Below are positions 1 to 5,279 of a DNA stretch of 5,279 bases, piece by piece; positions within the stretch are counted from its first letter, which is position 1; every line of letters starts with the position of its first letter. The position numbers and the translations under genes are program-made. The notes beneath the pieces were generated by a model. The model saw nothing but the letters and a program-made list of their open reading frames with translations, did not search any database and was not told the DNA's origin. Location: assembly GCA_021790495.1 (NCBI GenBank), contig JAJYGZ010000356.1, positions 1 to 5,279 of the forward strand, given 5' to 3'. The stretch is from Actinomycetes bacterium. GTDB lineage: Bacteria; Actinomycetota; Acidimicrobiia; Acidimicrobiales; Acidimicrobiaceae.

Positions 1-447
1 ATCGGTGACGCGTCGCGAGCGCTAGCGAGGATCGATGTGGCCATCGAACGGTATAAAGACGCCCGCAAAGCCCAAAGCGTTGATGCCGACGCCGCGGTTA
101 TAGGTGCTTTTAGGGAAGCCATGGACAACGACCTCGATACGCCCGCGGCGGTCTCGCTTCTTTTCAAGACGATAAACAGGATGAATTCGGCTTTGGATCG
201 CACGATAGACGGAGGCTTGGGTCTCGGTGCGGCGATCGTATCGATCGTCGCTGCGCTCGGCTTGGAGGCCTACCGAGATGAACCGGTCATCCCGGCTGAG
301 GTTGCCGATCTTTTCCAGCGGCGCGAAGCGGCACGGAGTTCGCGCGACTTTGCGCTTGCCGACGCGCTTCGAGGCGAATTGGAAGAATTGGGCTGGATAA
401 TCGAGGATGGAAAAGCCGGTGGGACGCTTCGCCGCCGAGCGACTTGA
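1..447 (+). CDS. cysS: Cysteine--tRNA ligase, C-terminal part (5' end outside window)
   Basis: Class I aminoacyl-tRNA synthetase that charges tRNA-Cys in the cytoplasm. Only the last 148 residues are visible, and the frame is open from base 1, so the GTG at 37 is internal and not the start. The catalytic Rossmann domain (HIGH and KMSKS motifs, zinc site) lies off the left edge. What remains is the helical DALR-type tail: a segment reading AMDNDLDTPAAVSLLF, typical of CysS after the catalytic core, then an alanine/arginine-rich helix (RREAARSSRDFALADALR), then the short terminal piece LGWIIEDGKAGGTLRR, which matches the usual CysS ending (LG-x-x-x-EDt..G..wr). The related mycothiol ligase MshC is less likely because it does not normally carry this final helix and ending. 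The gene stops at TGA 445-447. A strong hairpin follows about 40 bases later, so transcription probably ends before the next gene. Confidence 0.9.
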   Translation: MGDASRALARIDVAIERYKDARKAQSVDADAAVIGAFREAMDNDLDTPAAVSLLFKTINRMNSALDRTIDGGLGLGAAIVSIVAALGLEAYRDEPVIPAEVADLFQRREAARSSRDFALADALRGELEELGWIIEDGKAGGTLRRRAT

Positions 448-486
448 GTTTTCGCCCTAAGCGTGGCGTGCGCTTTGCGCGCGACA

Positions 487-507
487 CCGCTCTGGGTTGC
501 AGAGCGG
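487..507 (+). terminator. Perfect 8-bp hairpin after cysS, possible terminator without a T-run
   Basis: CCGCTCTG (487-494) and CAGAGCGG (500-507) are exact reverse complements around a 5-base loop. The stem is GC-rich and begins about 40 bases after the cysS stop. No T-run follows (the next bases are CACCGATTC), so it is not a classical Rho-independent terminator. Such T-less hairpins are common downstream of actinobacterial genes and may work with Rho or only protect the 3' end. It overlaps the weak -35 candidate proposed for the next gene. Confidence 0.45.
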
Positions 508-524
508 CACCGATTCGATATAGT
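497..524 (+). promoter_or_regulatory. Candidate promoter for the acyl-CoA dehydrogenase gene
   Basis: TATAGT at 519-524 matches five of six bases of the -10 consensus TATAAT. Sixteen bases upstream lies TTGCAG (497-502), which keeps only the TTG of a -35 box. Transcription would start near 531, giving a leader of about 50 bases before the ATG at 583. The -10 box lies inside an inverted repeat (ACCGAT 509-514 with ATCGGT 525-530; alternatively CGATA 516-520 with TATCG 524-528), so a bound dimeric regulator could cover it. The -10 is reasonable; the -35 is weak. Confidence 0.4.
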
Positions 525-536
525 ATCGGTAGGTAA

Positions 537-552
537 GTTACTATGCGGTAAC
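537..552. promoter_or_regulatory. Operator-like inverted repeat in the acyl-CoA dehydrogenase leader
   Basis: GTTAC (537-541) and GTAAC (548-552) are exact reverse complements with a 6-base spacer (TATGCG), giving a 16-bp dyad of the size bound by TetR dimers. It sits a few bases downstream of the predicted transcription start, where a repressor would block elongation or initiation. Its right half, GCGGTAAC, differs in one base from the right half of the palindrome in front of the tetR gene (GCGGTAGC, 3664-3671). Binding by that TetR protein is an inference. Confidence 0.35.
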
Positions 553-572
553 AACTTCTGAGTGGCACTGCC

Positions 573-576
573 GAGG
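573..576 (+). promoter_or_regulatory. Ribosome binding site fixing the acyl-CoA dehydrogenase start
   Basis: GAGG lies six bases before the ATG at 583. The alternative in-frame GTG at 562 has no Shine-Dalgarno-like sequence ahead of it and would add seven residues (MALPRYI) not expected in the family. The 583 start is therefore chosen. Confidence 0.65.
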
Positions 577-582
577 TATATT

Positions 583-1797
583 ATGAGCGACTTTTCGATG
601 TCCTTGAACGAAGATCAGCTTGCAATCCAAAAATGGGTCCATGATTTCGCCGAGAACGTAATTAGGCCCGCCGCACATGAATGGGATGAGCGCGAAGAGA
701 CTCCGTGGCCCATTATCAAAGAGGCCGCCAAGAACGGGCTCTATTCCTTCGACTTCATAGCGAACTGCTATGCCGACAAGACCGGCCTGTTGCTTGCATT
801 GGTGAATGAAGAGATGTCCTGGGGCGATGCGGGTATTGCTTTGGCTATTTTTGGATCGACCTTGGCGGTGGCTGGTATCTTTGCAAATGGAACGCCAGAG
901 CAGGTCGGCGAGTGGGTGCCGCAGTGTTTTGGCACCGTCGAGGACCCGAAGCTGGCCGCGTTCGCTGTCACCGAGCCCGACGCGGGTTCTGACGTAAGTT
1001 CACTTAGAACACAGGCAGCCTACGACCAAGCCAGCGATACCTGGACTCTGAATGGTACCAAGACTTGGATCACCAATGGCGGCATCGCCGATATTCATGT
1101 CGTGGTCGCCACCGTGGATCCAACGCTTGGATCGCGGGGCCAAGCGTCGTTCGTAATTCCGGGTCAGACTCCCGGTCTTTCGATGGGGCAGAAATTCAAG
1201 AAAATGGGCATTCGAGCCTCTCACACCGCTGAGGTGATCTTAGAAGATGTCAGGATTCCGGGCCGGATGCTGCTGGGCGGTAAAGCGAAATTAGACGAAC
1301 GTCTTGCCCGCGCCAAGGAAGGGAAGCGCTCGACGTCACAGGCGGCTATGGCGACTTTCGAGGCTTCGCGTCCCATGGTCGGAGCCCAAGCCGTCGGCAT
1401 TGCTCGCGCTGCGTTCGAGTACTCGCTGCAGTACGCCAAAGAGCGCAAGCAATTTGGCAAGCCGATCGTGGAGAATCAGGCGATTGCCTTCAAGCTGGCC
1501 GACATGGCGATGCGTATCGACGCGTCGCGATTGCTGGTGTGGCGCGCCGCCTGGATGGCGGCAAACCACGTTCCGTTCGTGGCGGGCGAAGGGTCGATGT
1601 CTAAGGTATACGCAGGCGAGACGGCGGTTTGGGTTACCGAGCAGGCGATCCAAATACTGGGCGGTTATGGCTATGTCCGTGAATATCCGGTCGAGCGCTG
1701 GCATCGCGACTCCAAGATCTACACCATCTTCGAAGGCACCAGCGAGATCCAGCGCCTGATCATCGCGCGCGCCATCTCAGGAGTACACATCGGGTAG
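583..1797 (+). CDS. Acyl-CoA dehydrogenase family protein (FadE-like)
   Basis: FAD-dependent cytoplasmic flavoenzyme that oxidises an acyl-CoA to the trans-2-enoyl-CoA, passing electrons to an electron-transfer flavoprotein. The product is 404 residues, near the usual 380-400. Domains follow the family order: N-terminal helical domain (about 8-120, with [17 protein letters not shown]), middle beta domain with the flavin-contact segment [11 protein letters not shown] (127-137) and WITNGG (162-167), and C-terminal helical domain with ERKQFGKPI (287-295) and [20 protein letters not shown] (357-376). The catalytic base is present as E384 in FEGTSEIQR, aligned with Glu376 of medium-chain acyl-CoA dehydrogenase. 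A charged stretch of roughly 232-260 before [11 protein letters not shown] is longer than in the mammalian enzyme; I recall similar inserts in actinobacterial homologues. Substrate chain length cannot be read from the sequence. The gene ends with tandem stops, TAG then TAA (1795-1800), and converges on the exporter gene. It appears monocistronic. Confidence 0.93.
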   Translation: MSDFSMSLNEDQLAIQKWVHDFAENVIRPAAHEWDEREETPWPIIKEAAKNGLYSFDFIANCYADKTGLLLALVNEEMSWGDAGIALAIFGSTLAVAGIFANGTPEQVGEWVPQCFGTVEDPKLAAFAVTEPDAGSDVSSLRTQAAYDQASDTWTLNGTKTWITNGGIADIHVVVATVDPTLGSRGQASFVIPGQTPGLSMGQKFKKMGIRASHTAEVILEDVRIPGRMLLGGKAKLDERLARAKEGKRSTSQAAMATFEASRPMVGAQAVGIARAAFEYSLQYAKERKQFGKPIVENQAIAFKLADMAMRIDASRLLVWRAAWMAANHVPFVAGEGSMSKVYAGETAVWVTEQAIQILGGYGYVREYPVERWHRDSKIYTIFEGTSEIQRLIIARAISGVHIG

Positions 1798-1810
1798 TAA
1801 GCCAATAGTT

Positions 1811-1852
1811 GCAAACTACGGTGCGAGGGTTCGCATCGGGCACTGAGTTTGC
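1811..1852. terminator. Nested stem between convergent genes, possible two-way terminator
   Basis: An outer perfect 7-bp repeat, GCAAACT (1811-1817) with AGTTTGC (1846-1852), encloses an inner hairpin: CGGTGCGA (1819-1826) pairs with TCGCATCG (1831-1838) around GGGT, eight pairs including one G-T wobble. An alternative 5-bp hairpin, GGGCA (1838-1842) with TGCCC (1850-1854), would compete with the outer stem. The element fills most of the 74 bases between the acyl-CoA dehydrogenase stop and the exporter stop, so it could end transcripts from both sides. No T-run is present on either strand directly after the stem, so the terminator role is inferred from position. Confidence 0.45.
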
Positions 1853-1871
1853 CCACACACCTAATGGTTTC

Positions 1872-2516
1872 TTATCCGATCGCCGACGTGAAGGTGTCGG
1901 CGGCAAGTTTTGCACCGACCGCTCCCAAGACAGCTCCAGTAAGCCACCGCTGCCACTTGATCCAAGTGGGACGTTTCTTCATGAACACCGCAATTGCACC
2001 CGCCGCGAAGATGATTGCCGCGTTGACAATCAGGCTGACTGATATTTGCACCGTGCCGAGTACAAAACCTTGGAGCACGACGCTGCCTGAGCCGGGGTGT
2101 ATGAACTGAGGGATGAGTGTCAGATACATGAGCGCGGCCTTGGGATTCAACAGGTTCGTGGTCAAACCCATGCGGAATAATTTCCACCGTGAGTCCAGCT
2201 CTAGCGTGCGAGTTTCGAATAGCGAGCGTCCGCCCGGTTTAAGGGCAGTCCAGGCTAAGTAAAACAAGTAACCGGCGCCGATCGCCTTGATACTGATGTA
2301 AAGCCACGGGACGACCACGAAGACCACAGCCAGTCCTGCGTTTGCCATGGCCATGTAAATTACGAACCCGACGCCCGTGCCAGTGAGCGAAACCAACCCT
2401 GCGGTTCGACCCTGGCTGATACTTCGAGAAACCAAGTACATCATGTTGGGTCCCGGAGTGAGCACCATTCCGAGGGCTACGACGGCCATTCCGATAAGGG
2501 CGACAGCGTGTGGCAA
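1872..2516 (-). CDS. LysE/RhtB family amino-acid exporter
   Basis: Inner-membrane efflux permease of the LysE superfamily, whose characterised members export lysine, arginine, homoserine, threonine or related compounds; the substrate here is unknown. The product is 214 residues, a normal length. Family marks are LTPGPN at residues 19-24 at the end of the first membrane helix, RSISQGRTAG (31-40), and TNLLNPKAALMYLTLIPQF (120-138). About six hydrophobic segments fall near 4-19, 39-60, 62-90, 115-138, 149-178 and 190-207, with a charged loop at 96-115. The start is TTG at 2516: an in-frame TGA lies two codons upstream (2520-2522), and the next candidate, ATG at 2489 (residue 10), would remove half of the first membrane helix. 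Neither start has a good Shine-Dalgarno. The gene lies downstream of tetR on the same strand, but 392 bases away, so co-transcription is doubtful. Confidence 0.88.
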   Translation of the reverse strand: MPHAVALIGMAVVALGMVLTPGPNMMYLVSRSISQGRTAGLVSLTGTGVGFVIYMAMANAGLAVVFVVVPWLYISIKAIGAGYLFYLAWTALKPGGRSLFETRTLELDSRWKLFRMGLTTNLLNPKAALMYLTLIPQFIHPGSGSVVLQGFVLGTVQISVSLIVNAAIIFAAGAIAVFMKKRPTWIKWQRWLTGAVLGAVGAKLAADTFTSAIG

Positions 2517-2908
2517 AACTCAACCGTTCTTGGAAAAGTCGTCTGAAAATCACAGGCTAATTGTTGATCAAGAGTGACCGCTCAGCGTTCGAACCTACCG
2601 TGCCACGACATATTATGTGTCGCCACATAATTTCGCGCACGACCTTTTGCGCGGGGCGGTTACCAGATCCGACGCTTGGTCATCGCCCGGGGCTATCTCC
2701 CACCTCCGCATCGAAAGACACCAGGCCCTAGTTTTTGCCGCGTAATAGGTGCCCTGACTGGTTGGGCATGGGGCTTTTGCGCCCAATACCGAGGCATACT
2801 TACAGAAAGCTGGAATGTTGCGCCACTAACGGTATGGGAATTGCGAGTTTTCGGACGTTTAGGTTCCTAGGTAATTTCGGCCAAGAATCCCATGTCCGAC
2901 CTATTTCG
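2517..2908. other. 392-bp spacer between exporter and tetR genes, no credible gene
   Basis: No open frame here shows recognisable protein features; the frames present are short, shift into neighbouring genes and lack ribosome binding sites. I found no tRNA: the TTCGAAC at 2589-2595 resembles a T-loop, but its flanks do not pair. Structures seen are the perfect palindrome at 2612-2631 (listed separately), a 5-bp stem CGCGC (2634-2638) with GCGCG (2649-2653), and TTGGGC (2762-2767) with GCCCAA (2781-2786). AACCTACCG (2592-2600) is identical to the left end of the tetR operator candidate (3654-3662). The control region of the exporter must lie at the left end of this spacer and the tetR 3' end at its right end. 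The rest is unexplained, and a small RNA or a decayed gene is possible. Confidence 0.6.
2612..2631. promoter_or_regulatory. Perfect 8+8 bp palindrome upstream of the exporter gene
   Basis: ATTATGTG (2612-2619) and CACATAAT (2624-2631) are exact reverse complements with a 4-base centre, TCGC. It lies 96-115 bases upstream of the exporter TTG start. AT-rich arms with a short centre suit the operator of a dimeric regulator. The arms also contain CATAAT, a five-of-six -10 match, on both strands, so the site could overlap a promoter facing either way, though I see no matching -35. As RNA it would form a stable 8-bp hairpin with a tetraloop. Which regulator would bind is unknown. Confidence 0.5.
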
Positions 2909-3604
2909 CTACCGGTCGCCGGACGCCCCGGTCCGGGGTGTCGAGTCGTCGCGCTGAATTCCGCGTAACCCAGCCCAGGCGAGTTCGGCTACTCGCTGGG
3001 ACCACATCGGCCCCGAAGTCTGGGGAAATGGCATTCCATACTGCCCAGCGGAGTCAACCTCATTCAGCCATCGGCGTACCGTTCCTTCGGCGAGCGCGAT
3101 GACTCCCAATGCCAGGAATCTCCTGTGGGACTCGGTGATGTCGGCTTCGATCTTTGAGGTGACCAGGTCCGCGATCTCGTTTTCTATCCTCACTATCGCC
3201 CCTTGGAACTCGGGATCGCGCCTAGGTCCGCTAACAAATAGCAATTCGTAGCCAGCTCGATTTTCCAATGCGAAGCGGAAGTAACTTTCAAATCCGGCGA
3301 TGACGCGAAGGTGCACGGTGTCGCAGTGCTCGGTGGCTTCGCGAATACGAAGGCAGAGATCGTTGCCAACTTGGCCAAGCAGCTCCAGATAGAGGGATCT
3401 TTTCGATCGAAAGTGCTGGTAGATTACCGGCTTGGTAATCCCTGCCGAGGCCGCGATGTCTTGCATCGAAGTCGCGTGAAACCCTTTGGTGGAAAAATGC
3501 GCCAAAGCGTACTTCACCAGCAGCGCTTTGCGCTGTTCGCCGGGCATCCGCGAGGTGCGGTCAGCAGTTAACTCCCTTATGGGATCTTTGCGACTAGCGA
3601 CCAT
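2909..3604 (-). CDS. TetR/AcrR family transcriptional regulator
   Basis: One-component regulator of 231 residues, within the family's usual 190-240. TetR proteins act as dimers whose N-terminal helix-turn-helix releases DNA when a small ligand binds the C-terminal domain. The DNA-binding domain spans about 22-76: helix QRKALLVKYALAHFSTKGF, then TSMQDIAASAGITKPVIYQHF (45-65) with the conserved turn and YxHF signature, then RSKRSLYLELL. The remaining helical part (about 80-210) is variable and gives no ligand. The ATG at 3604 is supported by AAAGGA six bases upstream; the first 20 residues form a basic extension before the usual domain start. It is divergent from the enoyl-CoA hydratase-family gene, and acyl-CoA-responsive TetR proteins often sit beside such genes, so an acyl-CoA ligand is a reasonable guess. 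An operator-like palindrome overlaps its own predicted promoter, suggesting autoregulation. Confidence 0.92.
   Translation of the reverse strand: MVASRKDPIRELTADRTSRMPGEQRKALLVKYALAHFSTKGFHATSMQDIAASAGITKPVIYQHFRSKRSLYLELLGQVGNDLCLRIREATEHCDTVHLRVIAGFESYFRFALENRAGYELLFVSGPRRDPEFQGAIVRIENEIADLVTSKIEADITESHRRFLALGVIALAEGTVRRWLNEVDSAGQYGMPFPQTSGPMWSQRVAELAWAGLRGIQRDDSTPRTGASGDR
2922..2942. repeat. GC-rich inverted repeat at the 3' end of tetR
   Basis: CCCCGG (2926-2931) and CCGGGG (2933-2938) are exact reverse complements around one base, and the pairing resumes outside them: GAC (2922-2924) with GTC (2940-2942). In the tetR mRNA the arms are separated by an A-C mismatch, and the real loop would open to several bases. 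The repeat lies within the last codons of tetR, about 11 bases before its stop, with no T-run after it. It may help end or stabilise the tetR transcript. Confidence 0.35.
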
Positions 3605-3610
3605 GGCTCA

Positions 3611-3616
3611 TCCTTT
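3611..3616 (-). promoter_or_regulatory. Ribosome binding site of tetR
   Basis: On the minus strand AAAGGA ends six bases before the ATG at 3604. It supports this start over the in-frame ATG at 3547 (residue 20), which has no comparable site. Confidence 0.7.
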
Positions 3617-3626
3617 GGGCTATTTT

Positions 3627-3638
3627 GGCTGTTCAGCC
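3627..3638. repeat. Small palindrome in the tetR leader
   Basis: GGCTG (3627-3631) and CAGCC (3634-3638) are reverse complements around TT. It lies about 23-34 bases upstream of the tetR ATG, near the transcription start predicted from the -10 at 3642-3647. It could be a second operator half or a weak leader hairpin; with 5-bp arms, chance is also possible. Confidence 0.25.
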
Positions 3639-3641
3639 TTA

Positions 3642-3647
3642 ATTTTA
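3642..3647 (-). promoter_or_regulatory. Candidate -10 box of tetR
   Basis: On the minus strand this reads TAAAAT, five of six bases of TATAAT. A standard 17-base spacer puts the -35 region at 3665-3670, where the sequence (CTACCG) does not match the -35 consensus but forms one arm of the operator candidate. The transcript would carry about 30 untranslated bases including AAAGGA. Confidence 0.4.
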
Positions 3648-3656
3648 CATCTCAAC

Positions 3657-3670
3657 CTACCGGGCGGTAG
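3657..3670. promoter_or_regulatory. Operator-like palindrome over the tetR promoter
   Basis: CTACCG (3657-3662) and CGGTAG (3665-3670) are exact reverse complements around GG. Two further matching pairs (AA 3654-3655 with TT 3672-3673) lie beyond a C-C mismatch. Its size and symmetry suit a TetR-type operator. It covers the position of the tetR -35 and lies about 95 bases upstream of the -10 of the divergent gene, so it is better placed to repress tetR than the hydratase-family gene. Confidence 0.5.
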
Positions 3671-3763
3671 CTTGGCAAGCGAATCCGGGGTTGCGCGAAA
3701 TGCCGGGGCGCCGGGCAATTTGTTCGGGTGTGTGAACCGCCAAACATCCTTGGGTGGATTGGC

Positions 3764-3769
3764 TAGATT
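3764..3769 (+). promoter_or_regulatory. Candidate -10 box giving a leaderless hydratase-family mRNA
   Basis: TAGATT ends six bases before the ATG at 3776, the spacing at which transcription would begin on or next to the A of the start codon. There is no Shine-Dalgarno in the 15 bases before the ATG; the nearest purine run, GGTGGA (3753-3758), is 17 bases away. No -35 consensus is visible at the usual distance. Leaderless starts are common in actinobacteria. Confidence 0.45.
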
Positions 3770-3775
3770 TGATTC

Positions 3776-4558
3776 ATGCAAGGTGCCGATCTGATTGTAG
3801 AGGTGGAAGACGGCGTTTGTTGGCTGTTCATCAATCGTCCGGAGAAGATGAATTCCATCACCATGGCCACCCTTGGTGAAATCGCCGATGAGCTACGGCG
3901 CTTCGAGTCCGACACAAATGTGAGGGCGATGGTAATTGCCGGAGTTGGCGGTCGTGCATTTTCCACCGGCGTCGATCTCTCGACCATGGCTGATGGGTCG
4001 TCGTTCTTTGATATGCACCAAGCACGATCAGCGCTCGGAGACCTATTCGGACAGATGTGGCGATATCCAAAGCCGATCGTCGCAATGGTTGACGGCTATG
4101 CCTTGGCCGGAGGCTTTGGCCTTGCTGCGGCGTGTGATTTTATAATCGCATCGCAGGACTCCAAGTTTGGCCTACCTGAAGTCAATGTGGGCGTTTGGCC
4201 ATTTCTAATAACGGTGCCCCTGCTTCGCGCTATCAATCCGCGGGTTCTTTTGGAACTTATGATGACGGGGCGTCGCATCGATGCGTCTGAGGCGTTGCGG
4301 ATAGGCGTTGCCAACTGGGTGGTACCGCGCACCGATCTAGAAGAAGCGACAAGATCGCACTTAAAAGAGCTGACCTCAAAGTCTTCGGCAGTCTTGGCTT
4401 TGGGGAAGGCATCTTTCTACCGAGCCATGGAGATGGATTCCTCTGCCGCGCTCGGGTATCTTCAGTCCATGCTAAGTCTGGTTACCCAGTTGGAGGATGC
4501 GCGCGAGGGGCTGGACGCCTTTGCCCAAAAACGTGCCCCGGTGTGGCGCCATCGCTGA
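3776..4558 (+). CDS. Enoyl-CoA hydratase/isomerase family protein (crotonase fold)
   Basis: Crotonase-superfamily protein of 260 residues, the normal length. Family marks are the N-terminal strand ending LFINRPEKMNSI (17-28), the first oxyanion-hole loop AFSTGVDL (61-68), the second at ALAGGFGLAAACDF (109-122), SKFGLPEVNVG (129-139), and LLELMMTGRRIDASEALRIGVANWVV (about 160-185). Of the two glutamates used by classical enoyl-CoA hydratase, the Glu144 position is G115 and only the Glu164 equivalent, E135, is kept. One retained glutamate recalls delta3-delta2 enoyl-CoA isomerases, but many annotated hydratases of unknown activity show this same GGFGLA pattern, so the reaction is left open. The start is nearly forced: an in-frame TGA lies at 3770-3772 and the next ATG is codon 25, after the first strand. 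The gene is divergent from tetR and seems to be transcribed alone. Confidence 0.9.
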   Translation: MQGADLIVEVEDGVCWLFINRPEKMNSITMATLGEIADELRRFESDTNVRAMVIAGVGGRAFSTGVDLSTMADGSSFFDMHQARSALGDLFGQMWRYPKPIVAMVDGYALAGGFGLAAACDFIIASQDSKFGLPEVNVGVWPFLITVPLLRAINPRVLLELMMTGRRIDASEALRIGVANWVVPRTDLEEATRSHLKELTSKSSAVLALGKASFYRAMEMDSSAALGYLQSMLSLVTQLEDAREGLDAFAQKRAPVWRHR

Positions 4559-4570
4559 CCTGAGCTTTAG

Positions 4571-5279
<709 letters not shown>

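Noticed and set aside
37..39. GTG at 37 as the start of a separate 136-residue gene
   Set aside because: The frame is open to base 1 and the upstream residues (IGDASRALARID) continue the CysS helical tail, so this is an internal codon.
562..564. GTG at 562 as the acyl-CoA dehydrogenase start
   Set aside because: It has no Shine-Dalgarno and adds seven residues, while ATG 583 has GAGG at the right spacing and gives the expected N-terminus.
1304..1759. Long alternate-frame readings over the acyl-CoA dehydrogenase gene (plus and minus strands)
   Set aside because: They are shadows of a well-supported gene, biased toward arginine, serine and proline, with no family motifs.
2239..2553. Minus-strand frame overlapping the exporter start, as a sign of frameshift in the exporter
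   Set aside because: Its residues are arginine-rich and lack a hydrophobic helix, and the exporter frame is intact from TTG to stop with all family motifs.
2585..2605. TTCGAAC at 2589-2595 as a tRNA T-loop
   Set aside because: The flanking five bases do not pair on either strand, and no anticodon or acceptor stem could be found around it.
2644..2782. Direct repeat CTTTTGCGC at 2644-2652 and 2774-2782
   Set aside because: It is only nine bases, without extended flanking identity or a third copy; chance is a sufficient explanation.
2676..2968. Two short plus-strand open frames (2676-2870 and 2735-2968)
   Set aside because: They overlap each other in different frames, lack ribosome sites, show no recognisable motif, and one runs into the tetR gene.

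Overview
The window looks like a chromosomal stretch from an actinobacterium of moderate GC content (mid-50s percent from a few lines counted by eye). Pointers to this are a mycobacterial-style acyl-CoA dehydrogenase, a TetR regulator beside an enoyl-CoA hydratase-family gene, a probable leaderless start, and TTG starts. A member of the Acidimicrobiia with moderate GC would fit, but nothing in the sequence proves this, so the placement is tentative.

Layout from left to right: (1) the 3' end of cysS (cysteinyl-tRNA synthetase, + strand) enters from the left edge and stops at 447. (2) A 135-bp spacer holds three successive inverted repeats, a promoter-like pair, and a clear Shine-Dalgarno before an acyl-CoA dehydrogenase gene (583-1797, +). 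(3) A 74-bp convergent spacer with a nested stem separates it from a LysE/RhtB-family amino-acid exporter (1872-2516, -) that appears to start at TTG. (4) A 392-bp spacer (2517-2908) with no credible gene carries a perfect 8+8 bp palindrome. (5) A TetR-family repressor gene (2909-3604, -) is divergent from an enoyl-CoA hydratase/isomerase-family gene (3776-4558, +). The 171 bp between them hold an operator-like palindrome over the repressor's own predicted -35 region, and a -10 element placed so that the hydratase mRNA would begin at its ATG. (6) After a 123-bp spacer, gmd (GDP-mannose 4,6-dehydratase, + strand, TTG start behind AGGAG) begins at 4682 and runs off the right edge.

How the genes may work together: the acyl-CoA dehydrogenase and the crotonase-fold enzyme are both acyl-CoA enzymes of the beta-oxidation type, and the TetR gene is a natural local regulator. 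The palindrome at the tetR promoter and the one in the acyl-CoA dehydrogenase leader share the pattern TACnnnGCGGTA. This suggests, but does not show, one small regulon. The exporter probably moves an amino acid or similar small metabolite, and its link to the others is unknown. cysS belongs to a separate housekeeping unit. gmd is probably the first gene of a nucleotide-sugar or surface-polysaccharide cluster to the right.

I see no mobile element, CRISPR array, tRNA/rRNA gene or defence system. The window is mostly ordinary metabolism. What merits a second look is mainly regulatory: possible shared operators, a leaderless start, and structured spacers. The crotonase-family enzyme also lacks one of the two usual catalytic glutamates.
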